Notes: generated by a model not told the origin, from the letters alone. 64,000 bases of DNA from Lunularia cruciata (GCA_948567375.1 OX419756.1:27072552-27136551), one strand, 5' to 3'; shown: positions 35,101 through 45,850, counted from the stretch's first letter. A program made the numbers and translations.

Positions 35101-37128
35101 ATACGTGAGCACTTTGTGGCCACATTCTTTGACAGATCCTAAAGTTCATAGGCTTTTTAAACCAGACATGTCGCTGCTAATTTCGAGCGTAATTTGTTGA
35201 AAATTAAACATATGGCAGCATCCCTTCCCCACAGGGAAGAAGCTTCCCGGGTAAAATAAGTAGCGTCTCCGGGTAGCACACAAACTGAATGCAAGAGTTG
35301 GCACTATTGGACTAGCTGGTGAGGAGTATAGTCGTCTGTCAATCTATGAATCATGTAAACGAGGGCTCAGAACACGGAGGTACATGTAGAAAATGTACGG
35401 GAAATGTACATGTACAAGTGTACCTGAAACGTACCTGTGGTTCTAGCAACCAGGATTATTGACAAATCGCAATATACTTGACTCCTCTATGAGAAAACCC
35501 TAAGCTCTATCCTGTTACCTTACGTAATTACGTGGTGCATTTCACCATCGTCTCAGGAGATCAAAAAAACGCAGCACCACGTGTATATAGAGAGGTAGAG
35601 TAGTAGAACTTCACGTTCGGTATCATGACAACCATCGTAGGAGCTTATTAACTTTTATCTGTAGATTATTAAGGACAACTTCCTCCAGTACTATGCGCAC
35701 CAACTTTCACATAAAGATCACTCACGATTCCTACCAAGAGGGATTCTCAAAATTCACTTCCCTGAAGGATGTTGAGTAAAGAGCAAGCCTCAGCATTTCT
35801 GGAACTGGTTAGAACTGTCGAGTACTTGCAGATAGACAGAACTACAGTACATGCTTCGGCTGAAGTTGTTTAACCATGGTTGAATTTCATGAGCAGTGTA
35901 GAGTGAAAACCCATCTCTGACATGGTAAGCGTGTTCATCGGAAAACCAGCTTACACAAGCAACTGCGAGTGTATCTGATACCAGTTAGTACTATGTATGT
36001 TTCCGAAGGTGACATCACAAGATGAAACGCGATCGGTGACACGGCATTCATGCTTATTCATGATCAGAAATCAAGCCCCTGTGTATATTGTACTCTCGAA
36101 CTGCATGTCGGACGTTAACTTCTTCTCTTCTCTTCTCTTCACCCACTGAAGGTCCTCTTAGTACTAGCATATGAACAAGGGTTGCTGGAGCGATACGCTT
36201 AAGAACGACCTTATGAGGATGACGGCCCAGACTGTCTATAGTTTGATTTTAGAATTGGTGTCACTACTCGGGTGTATTTTAATTATTCCGTAAAAGACAT
36301 TCCCCGACCATCCCCAGATGAAAATCAAGGATAAGTATTTGCTATCGAAACAGGCCCAGATCCTTTATGAACATGGAGAACGACATGCCCTGTACAGGAA
36401 AATGTCGGAAAAGATTGACAGAGTACATGTTTTTGACTGTTTGGTCCATTGGGATTTTCAGTTGTGAAAGGAGCCTTCCATTACCTTCCAGGTTTACACA
36501 GGTGTTAACATGATGTGACACAGAAATTCAAATAATGTGGATGGCAGCAATCACATGTGGCTCACTACAGTATTTACGACCTGTCCAGATTATATTGCTG
36601 TACACCGTTGGTTTAGAACTCTAAAGAGTGACGTCCTGACGGGTTGCGTGGAATGAGTGTCATCACAAAGTTTCAGCATGGTTGCGACCAGAAGAAACTG
36701 CTATACTTTTGCAGTAAAACCATTATAGAGTCCAGCGAACAAAATAATATGTCACTTAATTTACGGTCCCCATATTAGATCAGTTTGCAGAAGTGAGCTT
36801 GGGAACCTAATTCAAAGATAGAAACAACAGGAAAGCTCTCGTGAGATGAACATAGACCCAGAAGTACCTCATCCTCTGAGTCCGTCGACGATGAGACCAC
36901 CACTTGATTGCCAGGAGTGGGATAGGATGAAATAGTGGACACTTCTTGCCGGGAAGTTTGAACAATCAGCTGTGAAGCTCTGCCCGCCATTCTGGCCTCT
37001 AGTTTGGCTATTTTAAGAGGCAGAGCTGGATCTGACGGATTGGAGTTGGACATAGACGAAAGTTGCAGCAGCACATCGTCGTCTGTCGAAACCTGCAGAA
37101 GGTTATCTTGTGATCTTGTATTGGCCAT
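21074..37128 (-). CDS. TSL: TOUSLED-like serine/threonine protein kinase, 17 exons
   Basis: Nuclear Ser/Thr kinase of the Tousled-like family, which phosphorylates the histone chaperone ASF1 and acts in chromatin assembly and plant development. Exons (high to low): 37128-36868, 31692-31606, 28034-27891, 27180-27115, 26514-26461, 26111-26004, 25815-25771, 25344-25232, 24984-24918, 24680-24614, 23787-23690, 23151-22972, 22803-22593, 22279-22015, 21835-21781, 21511-21350, 21175-21074. Inferred introns are GT-AG and phases fit; the sum is 2,085 bp, 694 aa plus stop (Arabidopsis TSL: 688). ATG 37128 is the first Met after an in-frame TAA 9 bp upstream. Order: KIAKLEAR N-terminus, basic NLS-like stretches ([14 protein letters not shown]), coiled coil, C-terminal kinase. 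Exons 1-4 are least certain: exon 3 has two in-frame donors (27891 or 27897) and the exon 4 acceptor was chosen by phase. No stop or frameshift was found. Confidence 0.95.
23207..23221 (-). repeat. Duplicate of the exon 12 splice acceptor
   Basis: The 15-bp string ACTTCCTCTTCCTAG (plus strand) occurs at 23141-23155, spanning the exon 12 acceptor, and again 66 bp upstream at 23207-23221. Using the outer acceptor would add 66 nt whose reading begins E-E-E-V and then meets a TGA. Confidence 0.7.
23690..28034 (-). other. TSL: Middle exons 3-11 of TSL (NLS-like stretch and coiled coil)
   Basis: Exon 3 holds a basic run, [20 protein letters not shown], matching the GRGR region of plant TSL. Exons 4-7 encode a charged, heptad-rich stretch ([20 protein letters not shown], then [15 protein letters not shown]) expected to be the coiled coil used for oligomerisation in this family. 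Exon 8 carries [20 protein letters not shown], strongly conserved. Exon 9 has [20 protein letters not shown], exon 10 [11 protein letters not shown], and exon 11 [13 protein letters not shown] leading into the kinase domain. Exon 9 opens with one base completing the Arg codon split from exon 8. Confidence 0.9.
24024..24097. repeat. Short tandem duplication in intron 10
   Basis: AGTAACCTGCAGCAAAGGCA and the following TAAGTGCAA are repeated at once as AGTAACCCGCAGCAAAGGCA and TAAGTGCAA, a period of about 33 bp. Intron 10 otherwise shows no gene. Confidence 0.7.
28530..32040. repeat. Modular repeats in intron 2 and adjoining intron 1
   Basis: Intron 2 (28035-31605) contains no other gene. Module 1 (GAACCCGTTGTAAACAACC, then GGTTCCATACCCACGTCTGA) recurs from about 28641, 28930, 29130, 30478, 31233 and 31932. 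Module 2 (GTGTCTGGATACTGGGATCT ... CTCTATGTCGGCA) is a perfect-spaced pair of about 60 bp at 29386-29505 and recurs near 30075 and 30765. Module 3 (AAGGCAAACTCGGGTCTTCC) is at 29660, 30290 and, weaker, 32815. Several neighbouring copies are 690-710 bp apart, suggesting an old tandem array of a larger unit. A C14 run lies at 30759-30772. Confidence 0.75.
32266..32625. repeat. Tandem duplication of about 180 bp in intron 1
   Basis: From GATAGCTTCTTGAATCGCAT to AGTGTGATGGGA-type ends, about 180 bp occurs twice in direct order (starting near 32266 and 32447). The shared string GCTTTGTCAAGCAAATACA and, further on, ACTCAATGAAAAAAGTAGAG, are almost identical between copies. Confidence 0.75.
32626..36067. 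other. Intron 1 of TSL, remaining part
   Basis: No coding exon or known transposon was recognised. Contents noted: a module-3-like piece at about 32736-32850, a module-4 copy at 34561-34604 (see findings), a cluster of GTAC motifs at 35381-35436 and an inverted repeat ACGTGGTGC/GCACCACGT at about 35529-35581. Several open frames here (for example 34476-34952 minus) show no domain and are treated as chance. Confidence 0.5.
36068..36148 (-). pseudogene. Partial, decayed copy of TSL exon 13 in intron 1
   Basis: About 80 bp matches exon 13 (22672-22745) in the same orientation with few differences, including the string GTGTATATTGTACTCTCGAA (plus strand). In exon 13 this encodes [20 protein letters not shown]. 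The copy carries length changes and stops, so no frame follows the exon. It has no flanking splice signals that I can recognise. Confidence 0.8.
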
Positions 37129-38300
37129 TGAAGTTTAGGTTCTGTATAATTCGTGCAGATAAAAGTGGGTCGACATATGTTACTCTGAACATCCACCCTT
37201 GCTACCCTAAAGTGATCCCCAAACTCCCAAAACCTGTGCCAAATATACTGAAGCTCAATCCTTCAGCAGCCTCATACTCCGGTCCCAATTCTTGCCTCCT
37301 GGCCATAACCTACTTCCTTGCTCCTGAGAGACGCATTGCCTGACCTACCCCTGGATGTGCTCCACAATGTACGCAGGCCATCAAGAAAACATCGGCAAAC
37401 TCTGCACCCTACAGGAAAAATTCCGGTTCCTTTCTGCACGTGGATTTACTACCTCACCAGACAACTTCTTCCTCAATTTTAACACATTCCGCTTCAATTC
37501 CGAGTCCAGATTGGCCGTGGTGCATCTGCCCAACCCGGCACGGATGATAAGTGCATTCTTCCTCGACAAGTGCTCATACTTGCTCCAAACTCCAGTGAGG
37601 ATATTCGTAATTGCCTTCGGATGCCGGAAAACGACAAGGAATTGGCGGAGAGAGTCAAGTCATCTCTCGCGACATGTTCTTCATAGTCCGGGAATCTGAT
37701 TCCCCTTACACCCTGCGAAGGTTTCACATTCAGGTGCCAAAATCTGCCAGAACGAACATTCATTGTCGGAGACGAATGGCCCTAACAGAGGCAGACAGGT
37801 AGGTTTGAGCGGGAAACCATGCATCCCACCGGTTAGAGCCAGTTTCGGCGATGATTTATACCATCATACCGCTCCTAGACGATTTGCATCCCGAGGGTCA
37901 CTTTACATCACCGCAGAAAACAAATAATCTGGAAACTTGGTTGACTTGATTGACCTGGTTACGGGATAATTAGATAAAATATGTGGCAACCATGTTTAGT
38001 TACTCTGGAGGACCCGTCTTTTTACCTTTTCTAGGCTGGACACCTAAACTTAATTTTAGGGACTATAGTCCAAAGTGTAACCGCCTAGAAGGTGACATTT
38101 TAACGGGATATATTTCATTAATTATCATCAATATAGTGGGATGGATTGAAGTGTGTATGGCACTCCAAATGTTCTTTATGTTATGTGGAACACGAAGTCT
38201 GCACCTCATGGAATGGAGGGTCGTTCCATGGGAACTTGGGACAAAGGTAGAGTTTATGTAGAATACTCATCACAACAAGCACCGGTGGATTCCATTATCG
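37129..38300 (-). promoter_or_regulatory. Upstream region of TSL
   Basis: Higher in CpG than the flanking transposons and lacking transposon text. It should contain the promoter and 5' untranslated region. A TATA-like GGTATAAATCATC (minus strand) lies near 37850, about 730 bp before the ATG, but the start of transcription cannot be fixed. Open frames on both strands (37355-37699 plus, 37494-37763 minus) have no recognised domain. Confidence 0.4.
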
Positions 38301-40340
38301 TCGGTTAAAAAAAGAACAAATAAGAGGGTAAAGTATCAATGATATATTTCAGAGTAGGCAAAAATAGGATAGATTGATTTTTTATCTTTAACTCTTGATA
38401 TCTTTAACTAAAAGTCTGAGGTAAAAAGGCTAAATTTTCTCTTTCCAAAATTTACATTTTTATCTTTAGCAAAATAGTTTCTATTCGTATATTTGTGTGA
38501 TATTCACACAAACACAAACTTTTTACCAATAATAAAATTATTCTATTTTTCTACTAAATCCTACGACTCCAAATGTAAATTTTTTCTTTCCAAAAATTAT
38601 CTTATGAGATTCTGTAAAATAACTCATATTTGCAGAAGAATCACAACCCTTTTGCAAATATACAATATTCTCTCATTTTACCAACATCTTGAGGTCCAAA
38701 AAGGCAAGATAGTCTTTCCAATAATTACCTTCCAATTCTTTACAAAATAACTTCTAATTGCATATGTATAATAACGATTTGCCAACATGTACATTATGCT
38801 TTCGTTTTGCTATAACCTTCGTGCATAAAAAAGATAAACTCCTAATACTAGAATGCCTTTTGGTTTGTTACAAATTAATTTTTACTTGTATAAATTTCAC
38901 ACCACTTTACTAATATGAGTATTATGCTCTAGTTTTACCTTACTATAAATATCTTCTATAAACAGCAGTACATATTTATATTTATCCAACAATTTATGGA
39001 GTACTCAACAGATCTAATCTATGAACACTACACAAGTATTGATGAAGCGAAGGGAAGGACAATCCATCTTAAATGTCCATACCTCATCTTAAAAGCTATC
39101 TTGGACACATTTCATAGTGAGGCAAACTTAATCTCCACTTTGCATTCTTTAATTCCAAGAATAACATATTACAAGTTGTTTACAAAACAGAGTCCAGGTT
39201 TATACATGATGCATGAAAAACGTAATCTATGTCTTAGAACATAAAGAATTCAGAACAGTTTAATGTATACATATATCCGCACAAATCTTAGTCTCAGAAA
39301 AAAATATGAAACGTGATTTCGATTAGTCTTCTCACTTGATCAGCTATGTGATGGTTACTAAAACCATGCCAGGAAACATTGGCGTCCTTTGTTAGGGTTT
39401 ATTTGTCCATTATTTGGAACATAGGTTTCAGTTTATCATAAATGGAGAGACATCAATCTGAAACATGTGATTATGGGTTGAGTAAATTTCTTCAGTTTTC
39501 TGTAATTTGTGACCATCATATCCTTTGTGGTAGTTCTCCTGAATATAAAAGCAAACTGTTGAATCCTAAGAGTTCTAAATACTTGACCGGAGCATGGGTT
39601 TTAGTGACTTCTTATCCTTGACCCGAGCTACTGACGCCGCGCATCATAGTTGCGTAGGAAGTAGACGACTCTAAGATCTAATCAAGCATCCATTTCAACT
39701 CGGTTGATCCAACAAATAATCTTTTTAAAGCAAGGGATGAGTACTTTCACTATTTGAGAATTTAATGCCTGAGTTCCTGTAAGATCTTCTATGGTCCCTC
39801 ATATTCCTTCAGAGATAATCAACATAAAAGGTTTATTCTTGAGGAGTATTCTTGGTGTTATTCCTTGATCACAAGTAACCTTTAGGTAAGTTCCATGGAA
39901 ATATTTAGAAACTCTCATTGAACAGAATGTCATCCATCCCCTTTGAATACGATACTTTTAATATTTGTTTAAATCAATTTCTATTGTTATTTTATTCAAA
40001 ATATTATACATTGGTATCCAGCTTTTGCAAATAGTTAGGTTCCTTTTACATTTTTGTATGTCTTTAATCATTTGCAATACAATATACAGATTCTTATTAA
40101 TAATAAATTCCTTTGTGTCAAAGTAATTGCTTATTATTAATATTGGATAGTGGTTTGTATTAGTTAGAATTTATGTCATATGTATATATTGTGGTCACAA
40201 CTATAGAAATACAAGTCCCGTAGAAAATCATACACAAACACTAAGTATTGTAATTAATCAAGAACCAAAATTACATATATACTCCAACAATATTCTACCA
40301 ATAAGCAACTGCTCTTACATTCAATCCAACAAAACCTACT
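38301..40340. other. AT-rich region, no genes seen
   Basis: Low-complexity AT-rich sequence with a few short non-repetitive stretches, for example 39590-39730, which is richer in CpG. The frames at 38493-38750 and 38996-39244 show no known domain. No transposon ends were found until the family-C-type LTR at 40341. Confidence 0.5.
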
Positions 40341-40715
40341 TGTAAAAGTCCAAGGAGAATAAGAGAATGAAAGATCATATTAGAACTCTAGAATGAGTGA
40401 AACTCTGAATGTCTAACTTGAACTTGGTTCTAGTATTTCTAGGCAACTAAACATGTTCCTAAGAAACATGTCCAAGGAAGTTCCTTTTAGAAGTTTCATT
40501 TTGTGAGTGCAAGCTAAACTATCCATTTATTTTTCATGCAAGCATTGCTAACCATGAACTTGGGATACAAGTTACTTAATCCTTGGAAAGTTCCTATAAG
40601 CTTCTCACCAAGAAATTTCATTGATGATTCTAGAATATTCTTACAAATTCATATTTATGTATTAGTTCTATCTCTTTTAGTTGTATTTAGCTTATGCTAA
40701 CTTCATGTTATTACA
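40341..40715 (-). repeat. Family-C-type LTR, lower copy of a pair
   Basis: 375 bp. On the minus strand it begins TGTAATAACATGAAG and ends GGACTTTTACA, the family-C termini. It keeps the GAGAATAAGAGAATG-type end and heat-shock-like triplets (TTCTAGAATATTC near 40630). Paired with 41006-41373. Confidence 0.7.
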
Positions 40716-41005
40716 TATTACAATAATAGAGTATCCAAGTCACATTGATTAGCTCTCCACAATAGCCAGAAGTCCAAGATGCTCAACATAAAAAGTGGAA
40801 TTTATAAGTTTCACTTGAAGATATATCCCTTTCTAGGGAGAGACTAGGAAGCCCAACCACAATGACACATGCAACTCCCTTGGTGGTTCAAATGGTAGTT
40901 CCAACAATGTATAAGGAACATAACAATGTAGATGATTTGTAATATACTAAGGAAATAAATAGTAGAATGGGAGTTCAAACTAAGAGTGTACCAACTTAAA
41001 CAACT
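40716..41005 (-). other. Internal segment of a TRIM-like element
   Basis: About 290 bp between two direct family-C-type LTRs. It has no coding frame, no clear polypurine tract and only a doubtful primer site (TTGGTACACTC on the minus strand near 40988). Confidence 0.45.
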
Positions 41006-41373
41006 TGTAATGGACCAATGAGAGAAATAAGAGAATGGAAGATCAAACTCAAAAGTCTCATTTGAGTGAAATTCCAAATACTCAAGTTGAGCTGAATGTT
41101 TGAGTTGAGCTTAGGCTTTGATATTTAAAGGTGAACTAAGTACAAGTCTCTAAAGGAAGCTTCTAAAGAAGTTTCATTCTAGAAATATTATTTTTTGGAG
41201 TATAAACTAAACTAGCCATTTACTTAGCATACAAGCTACTCAATCCTATGGAAGCTTCTAAAAGCTTCTTACCAAGAAGCTTCATGGATGCTTCTAGAAC
41301 TTTCTTTTAATTCCTAATATATGCTTGTTCTCTTAGTCTTTAAGTTAGCTTTTGCTAACTTAATGTTATTACA
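41006..41373 (-). repeat. Family-C-type LTR, upper copy of a pair
   Basis: 368 bp; on the minus strand TGTAATAACATTAAG to GGTCCATTACA. Contains TTCTAGAACTTTC (three perfect heat-shock units near 41294), GGAAGCTTC near 41155 and a TATA-like TTTAAATATC near 41120. Confidence 0.7.
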
Positions 41374-41466
41374 CAATATCCACTAAGTAGCTTATTAATA
41401 GGTGCTAACACAACTATGGTTGTTAAGATAATAAATCAAGTATCCTAGCAAATTAACTAAGGTGTT

Positions 41467-41528
41467 TGTAATGCTCCAAGGATAGGAGACCTGAAGAGAA
41501 ACACACCATGGGAAACACACAATTTCAA
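41467..41528 (-). repeat. Remnant of the A2 3' LTR
   Basis: Only 62 bp remain. They match the U5 end of the A2 5' LTR (AGGATAGGAGACC, AGAGAAACACACCATGGGA). The rest was deleted together with the 3' end of pol. Confidence 0.85.
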
Positions 41529-42540
41529 ACAAATGTGTTGGCTGCATCAACCTTAGTAGCCACCAAATGGATCTTCATCAAGCTAGAAGGTGTGAAGGGA
41601 TGCTCACCATACATGAGGAAGAACGGAGTGACAAGGGTGGATGCATTCACCAAATTATTGTAAGCAAATTCCACCAATGGGAATAAGGTGTCCCACTTCT
41701 CTTGCTCCTCTGAGTTGAAGTCGTGTAGCATGTCTTCAATAGTGCAATTAGCCCACTTTTTTGTCCATTTGTTTGGGGGTGGTAAGTTGTGGACATGGCC
41801 AACTTGGTTTTGAAGAAACCAAAGAGTGTTTGCCAAAAAAATTGGTTAATTGAGTGCCTCTACAGGTGATGAGTACTCAAGACAAGCCATGGTGAGAGAA
41901 GACTGCATTTAAGTATAATTGAGCTAGTTGCGGAGTGGTAACATCCTTGGTGGTAGGGTGTACATGAATCATTTTGTTGAGCCAGTCCACAAAGACCATG
42001 ATGGAGTCAAACCCTGAGGTGGTCTTGGGTAATTCATAGACGAGATCCATACTCACTTGTTCCCAATGTTGTGTAGGAGGGGAGAGAGGTTAAAGAAGCA
42101 CTACATGAGCTTGATTAGAAGCTTTGTTCTATTGATAGAGTAGGTAGCTACACATATAGCCCATCATGTTGTTGCTCATCTTGGGCCAATAGTAATGGTG
42201 TTGGATTGCATCCAAGGTCTTGTCCACTTTGACATCACTTACAATGGCCAAATCATGACATTCTACTAGAATGGTGGTGCATAATTCTAGGACATTTAGG
42301 ATCCATAATCTACCATCACAAAAGGTGAGTCCTTGGGTGTTGGTGACGCCTTTGGATGATTGTGCTCCTACAATTTGTGTATTAGTTTTTGTAGCAGTCA
42401 GAATCTCTAGTCAAAATTCAAGGTTAATCTTAACTTCTACCATCAAATTGTTTGCCATTGGCATGCAAGTGAATGCATCTACAAGTTGTTTCTTACCTTC
42501 CACATAGGTGATTGTCATGTTGAAGCATTGTCAACACTCT
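41529..42540 (-). pseudogene. A2 integrase remnant
   Basis: Minus-strand text matches A1 integrase. The N-terminal finger region near 42120-42270 is degraded. The core's last part is open at 41836-41525 (CTIEDMLHDFNSEEQEKWDT, LVEFAYNNLVNAS, MYGEHPFTPSSLMK). Many stops lie between. The protein stops at VDAANTF, where the LTR remnant begins. Confidence 0.85.
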
Positions 42541-43660
42541 GCCCATCAAATCAGGTGATGAGGTAGATCTTTTTGCATCTTGAGATAGATTAGAGGTTTG
42601 TGGTCTATCTCTACTACAAATGCCTTCTCGCCCAAATAGTGCTTCCAATGCTTGGTTGTAGGACAATGGCCAACTCTTCTTGTTTTATGGTGTGATAGTT
42701 GCATTTTATCAGTAAAAAATTTCAAGAGAAATATGAAATTACATGTCATGCCACTCTTGTTGTAGGACTGCTCCTATTGTTATGCTTGATGCATCTGTAG
42801 CCAACTTGATTGAACATTTTGGGTCATACCACTTCAAGATTGATCCATGTACCAAGGCGACTTTCAATTCTTGAAAGGCCAACTCTTGTGCAATTCTCCA
42901 CATCCACTTCTTCCTCTTGCCAGGTAGTGCCATTAAAGACTATGCAACCTTGGAGAAATCCTTGACAAATAGAGGATAGAATCTCATCAACCCTAAGAAG
43001 CTCTTGAGTTGAGTCTGATCTTTTTGGGCATGCCATTTTTGAATGATCTCTATTTTATCTGTCAATACTTGAATACCCTCTGCACTTACTGTATGCCTTG
43101 AGTAGTCTACTTTAGACTTGCCAAACTCACACTTTGAGAGTTTAGCGGACAATTGATTTTGTCTTAGAATCTAGAAGGCTTCTTGTAGATGCTATTTGTG
43201 TTCTGTCATTGTGCTCTTGTATACTAAGATTTCATCCAAGAGGACAATAATAGACTTATCCAAATATGGATGAAATATATCATTCATTAGACTCATGAAA
43301 GTGGCAGGTGCATTGGTGAGGCCAAAAGGCATCACGAGATACTTGAAGTGGCCATACTTGGTTTGAAAGGCAGTTTTGTACACATCCTCCTTTACAATTT
43401 AGATTTGATTGTAATCGTTGTGCAAGTCCAATTTGGTAAAGTGTCTTGCTCCATTGAGTTGATCAAACAAGTCATCCATGCAAGGTAAGGGGTATTTTTT
43501 CTTCATTGTTTGCTGATTGAGACTTTGATAGTCAATGCACATGTGCATGGTATCATCCTTCTTCTTCACAAACAAGACAAGAGCCCCATATGGTGATACG
43601 TTGTGTTGGATGAACAATTTTTGCAACATATCCTCAATTTGATTCTTACACTCCTCTGAC
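42541..43660 (-). pseudogene. A2 reverse transcriptase and RNase H
   Basis: [45 protein letters not shown] (43629-43399), then [20 protein letters not shown] and [11 protein letters not shown] (43383-43192). The second Asp of the catalytic pair is Glu here (LDEIL for LDDIL). RNase H follows: LVHGSILKWYDPKCSIKLAT, ASSITIGAVLQQEW, and VVEIDHKPLIYLKMQKDLPH (42749-42546). The pieces are separated by frameshifts. Confidence 0.9.
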
Positions 43661-43956
43661 TCAAGAGGTGATAGGTGATATGGGGTCTTACAAGGAAGTG
43701 TCTTCTCTGGGAGTGTCTCAATTTTATGATCTACTCTCTTTTTGGTGGTAATCCTGTAGGTAGATCATCGGGAAAGACATCTTGAAACTCATTTACCACA
43801 TCCTTCAATTTCTTAGGAATTTGTCCATTGAGTTGTGCACTCTGGACTTCTCTTATTAGACCCATGAAACATCTATTGGTTTTACAGATAGTTATTGTCT
43901 CTATGACATAGAGATGTGATTCTTGCTTATGTGATTTTTTTAACCCCAATGATCGA

Positions 43957-44330
43957 TTATTGGGTTCTCACTACTTTCTTCCTCCAATCTACCATATGGT
44001 TGTAATGCTCTATCCATGGCATGCTTAAGATTTCATCATAACGAGCTAATTGTATCACTTGCCACTCAATTGCTTCATGATGTTCTCCTATAGAAAGTAT
44101 TACTTGTCTAGGTAATGATTCAATCCTCTCTATTTGCCCATTAGGTATTTCTACTTCTTTGCTCTCATCTCTCTCTAGATCCATTTCCAATCTTATTGCA
44201 ACAAAGCAAGACAAGAAATTCTTGATTGCTCCCGGATCTATTAATACTCTCACTTGATTGCCTTCTAGCACTTCATTCACGACAATCAATTGTGAGGTTG
44301 CCTTTTGGGACCTCTACACTCTTGTCTTCT
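43957..44330 (-). pseudogene. A2 aspartic protease
   Basis: Open 44289-43957: MIVVNEVLEGNQVRVLIDPG, AIKNFLSCFVAIRLEMDLER, then the linker IERIESLPRQVILSIGEHHE. Active site DPG replaces D(S/T)G, the same change as in A1. The fold is otherwise uninterrupted for 110 aa. Confidence 0.8.
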
Positions 44331-44389
44331 TCCTTTTATTGTTTTTTTGCTTCCTTATTGAGCCAGTAAGGATGCAAGGTACATCTTCT

Positions 44390-45465
44390 AGTGATCTTCA
44401 TTTTCCAAAGTGATTTCCACCTCCTCCTCTTCAATGCATCTTTCCATATTGTTCAAAGATTGTCTATATGAAGGCTGAGTGCCTCTAGGAAGACAAACAT
44501 GGTAGTTAGTAGATATGTGCCCAATATGGCCACAATTATAACAGTGGCATTGTTCTCCTCGTGGAACTCCATCTCTCCGTTCTTTTACCCATCCTTTCTC
44601 TCCTTGATGCGGTTGTGCTCCTCGGTCTCAAAAGCAAAGGTTGCCCAACTCCATCAGTATTGGTCCACCCATGTGTGGCATCTTTGCCCAATAATATTGA
44701 GGTGGAACTACTCCTTCACCTCCATCCAATGCTCTTGCTATTCTCTATGCACAAGTAATGGCTTCAAATACCTTGCAAGGATTTTGAACCATGACTTCTT
44801 GACAAATCCACTCCTTCAACCCTTGTATGAAATTATCAAGAGCCTCTGTTGGACTCATGTTGGTTATTGCAACTTGTAGATCCAAAAATACCTCCACATA
44901 CTCTTGTACGTTGTTCTTCTATTTCAATCCCCATAGTCGGATCCGGGCCATTTGCACAAAATCCACCAAATAGAAATTCTTCAGCAATCCTTTTTGCATT
45001 GGTGTTCATGTGACCTCCCTTCTTTTTGCCAACATGGATCGTTCCTAAGCATTGTACAATGTGAGGGCTTTATTGGTCAAGTACCCACATGCAAACACGC
45101 TTGCAACATGCTTGGTGATCTTTGTTGAGAACACTTGGAAATATTGATTTATTCTTGAGATCCAGTTCTCCACTATTCCTATCATATGCTGCCCCTTGCA
45201 AGGCTTGATGTTGCATGTCTTCTTCATTCGGAGTAGCAATGTGGCTTCATCATTTATCGGGTTTGTAGGCATATGTGCCTCTCCAAGTACTTCAATCACG
45301 AGTACTTGGTTTTGAGATGGCTCTTCTTCTTGCATTGCTTGATCATTCCCAAGGGTCTGCACTTGATTTTGTAATGCTTCCATGGTCATCTTAATCTCTC
45401 AAAATTTGTTCAATATCTCGTGCATTCCTTGCAACAACTCCTGCAATTGCTGATCTATGGTTCCT
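44390..45465 (-). pseudogene. A2 gag
   Basis: Minus-strand text matches A1 gag: MTMEALQNQVQTLGNDQAMQ, VENWISRINQYFQVFSTKIT and VFACGYLTNKALTLYNA (45389-45045), followed by broken frames with the zinc-knuckle region at about 44530. The start codon position reads ATA, so the Met of A1 (MDPQLQEL) is Ile (IDQQLQEL) here. Confidence 0.85.
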
Positions 45466-45483
45466 ACAACACTCAATTGTTAT

Positions 45484-45850
45484 TGTATATTTCAATTGAG
45501 AGATAATATGATCACTCTAGATGGCGCACAAACTATCAAAACTACTATTGGGACCTTAGAAGCTACAACTCGTTGATAATATTCCTCACCAAAATTCTTG
45601 ACTACAAAATCTCTAAACATCACTTTTGGTCTCATTACATAACAAATTTCTACTTGAATGTTGAAAGTGAAAGGATTTAGGACATTCAAATCCATCACAA
45701 CAAAAAAATAGATTGTCAAATCCCACTCTCTATCATAAATCACTACAAGTAGAATCACTATGTTTGGTGAATTCATCACTATATCCATGAACTATGCTCC
45801 AAAGTGAAACACAAGATACACTCTCACTTCCTCACACTAAATGTACATGA
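45484..45850 (-). pseudogene. A2 copy of ORF0
   Basis: Reads MYI, stop, CEEVRVYLVFHFGA, stop, then an open run 45788-45492: MDIVMNSPNIVILLVVIYDR, WDLTIYFFVVMDLNV, FGEEYYQRVVASKVP. This copy is in one frame across the place where A1 is shifted, showing the two A1 halves form one original protein of roughly 140-150 aa. No domain recognised. Confidence 0.6.

Noticed and set aside
37355-37763. Open frames on both strands just upstream of the kinase gene
   Set aside because: No domain, no supporting motif and overlapping frames on opposite strands. They lie in the expected promoter and 5' untranslated region.
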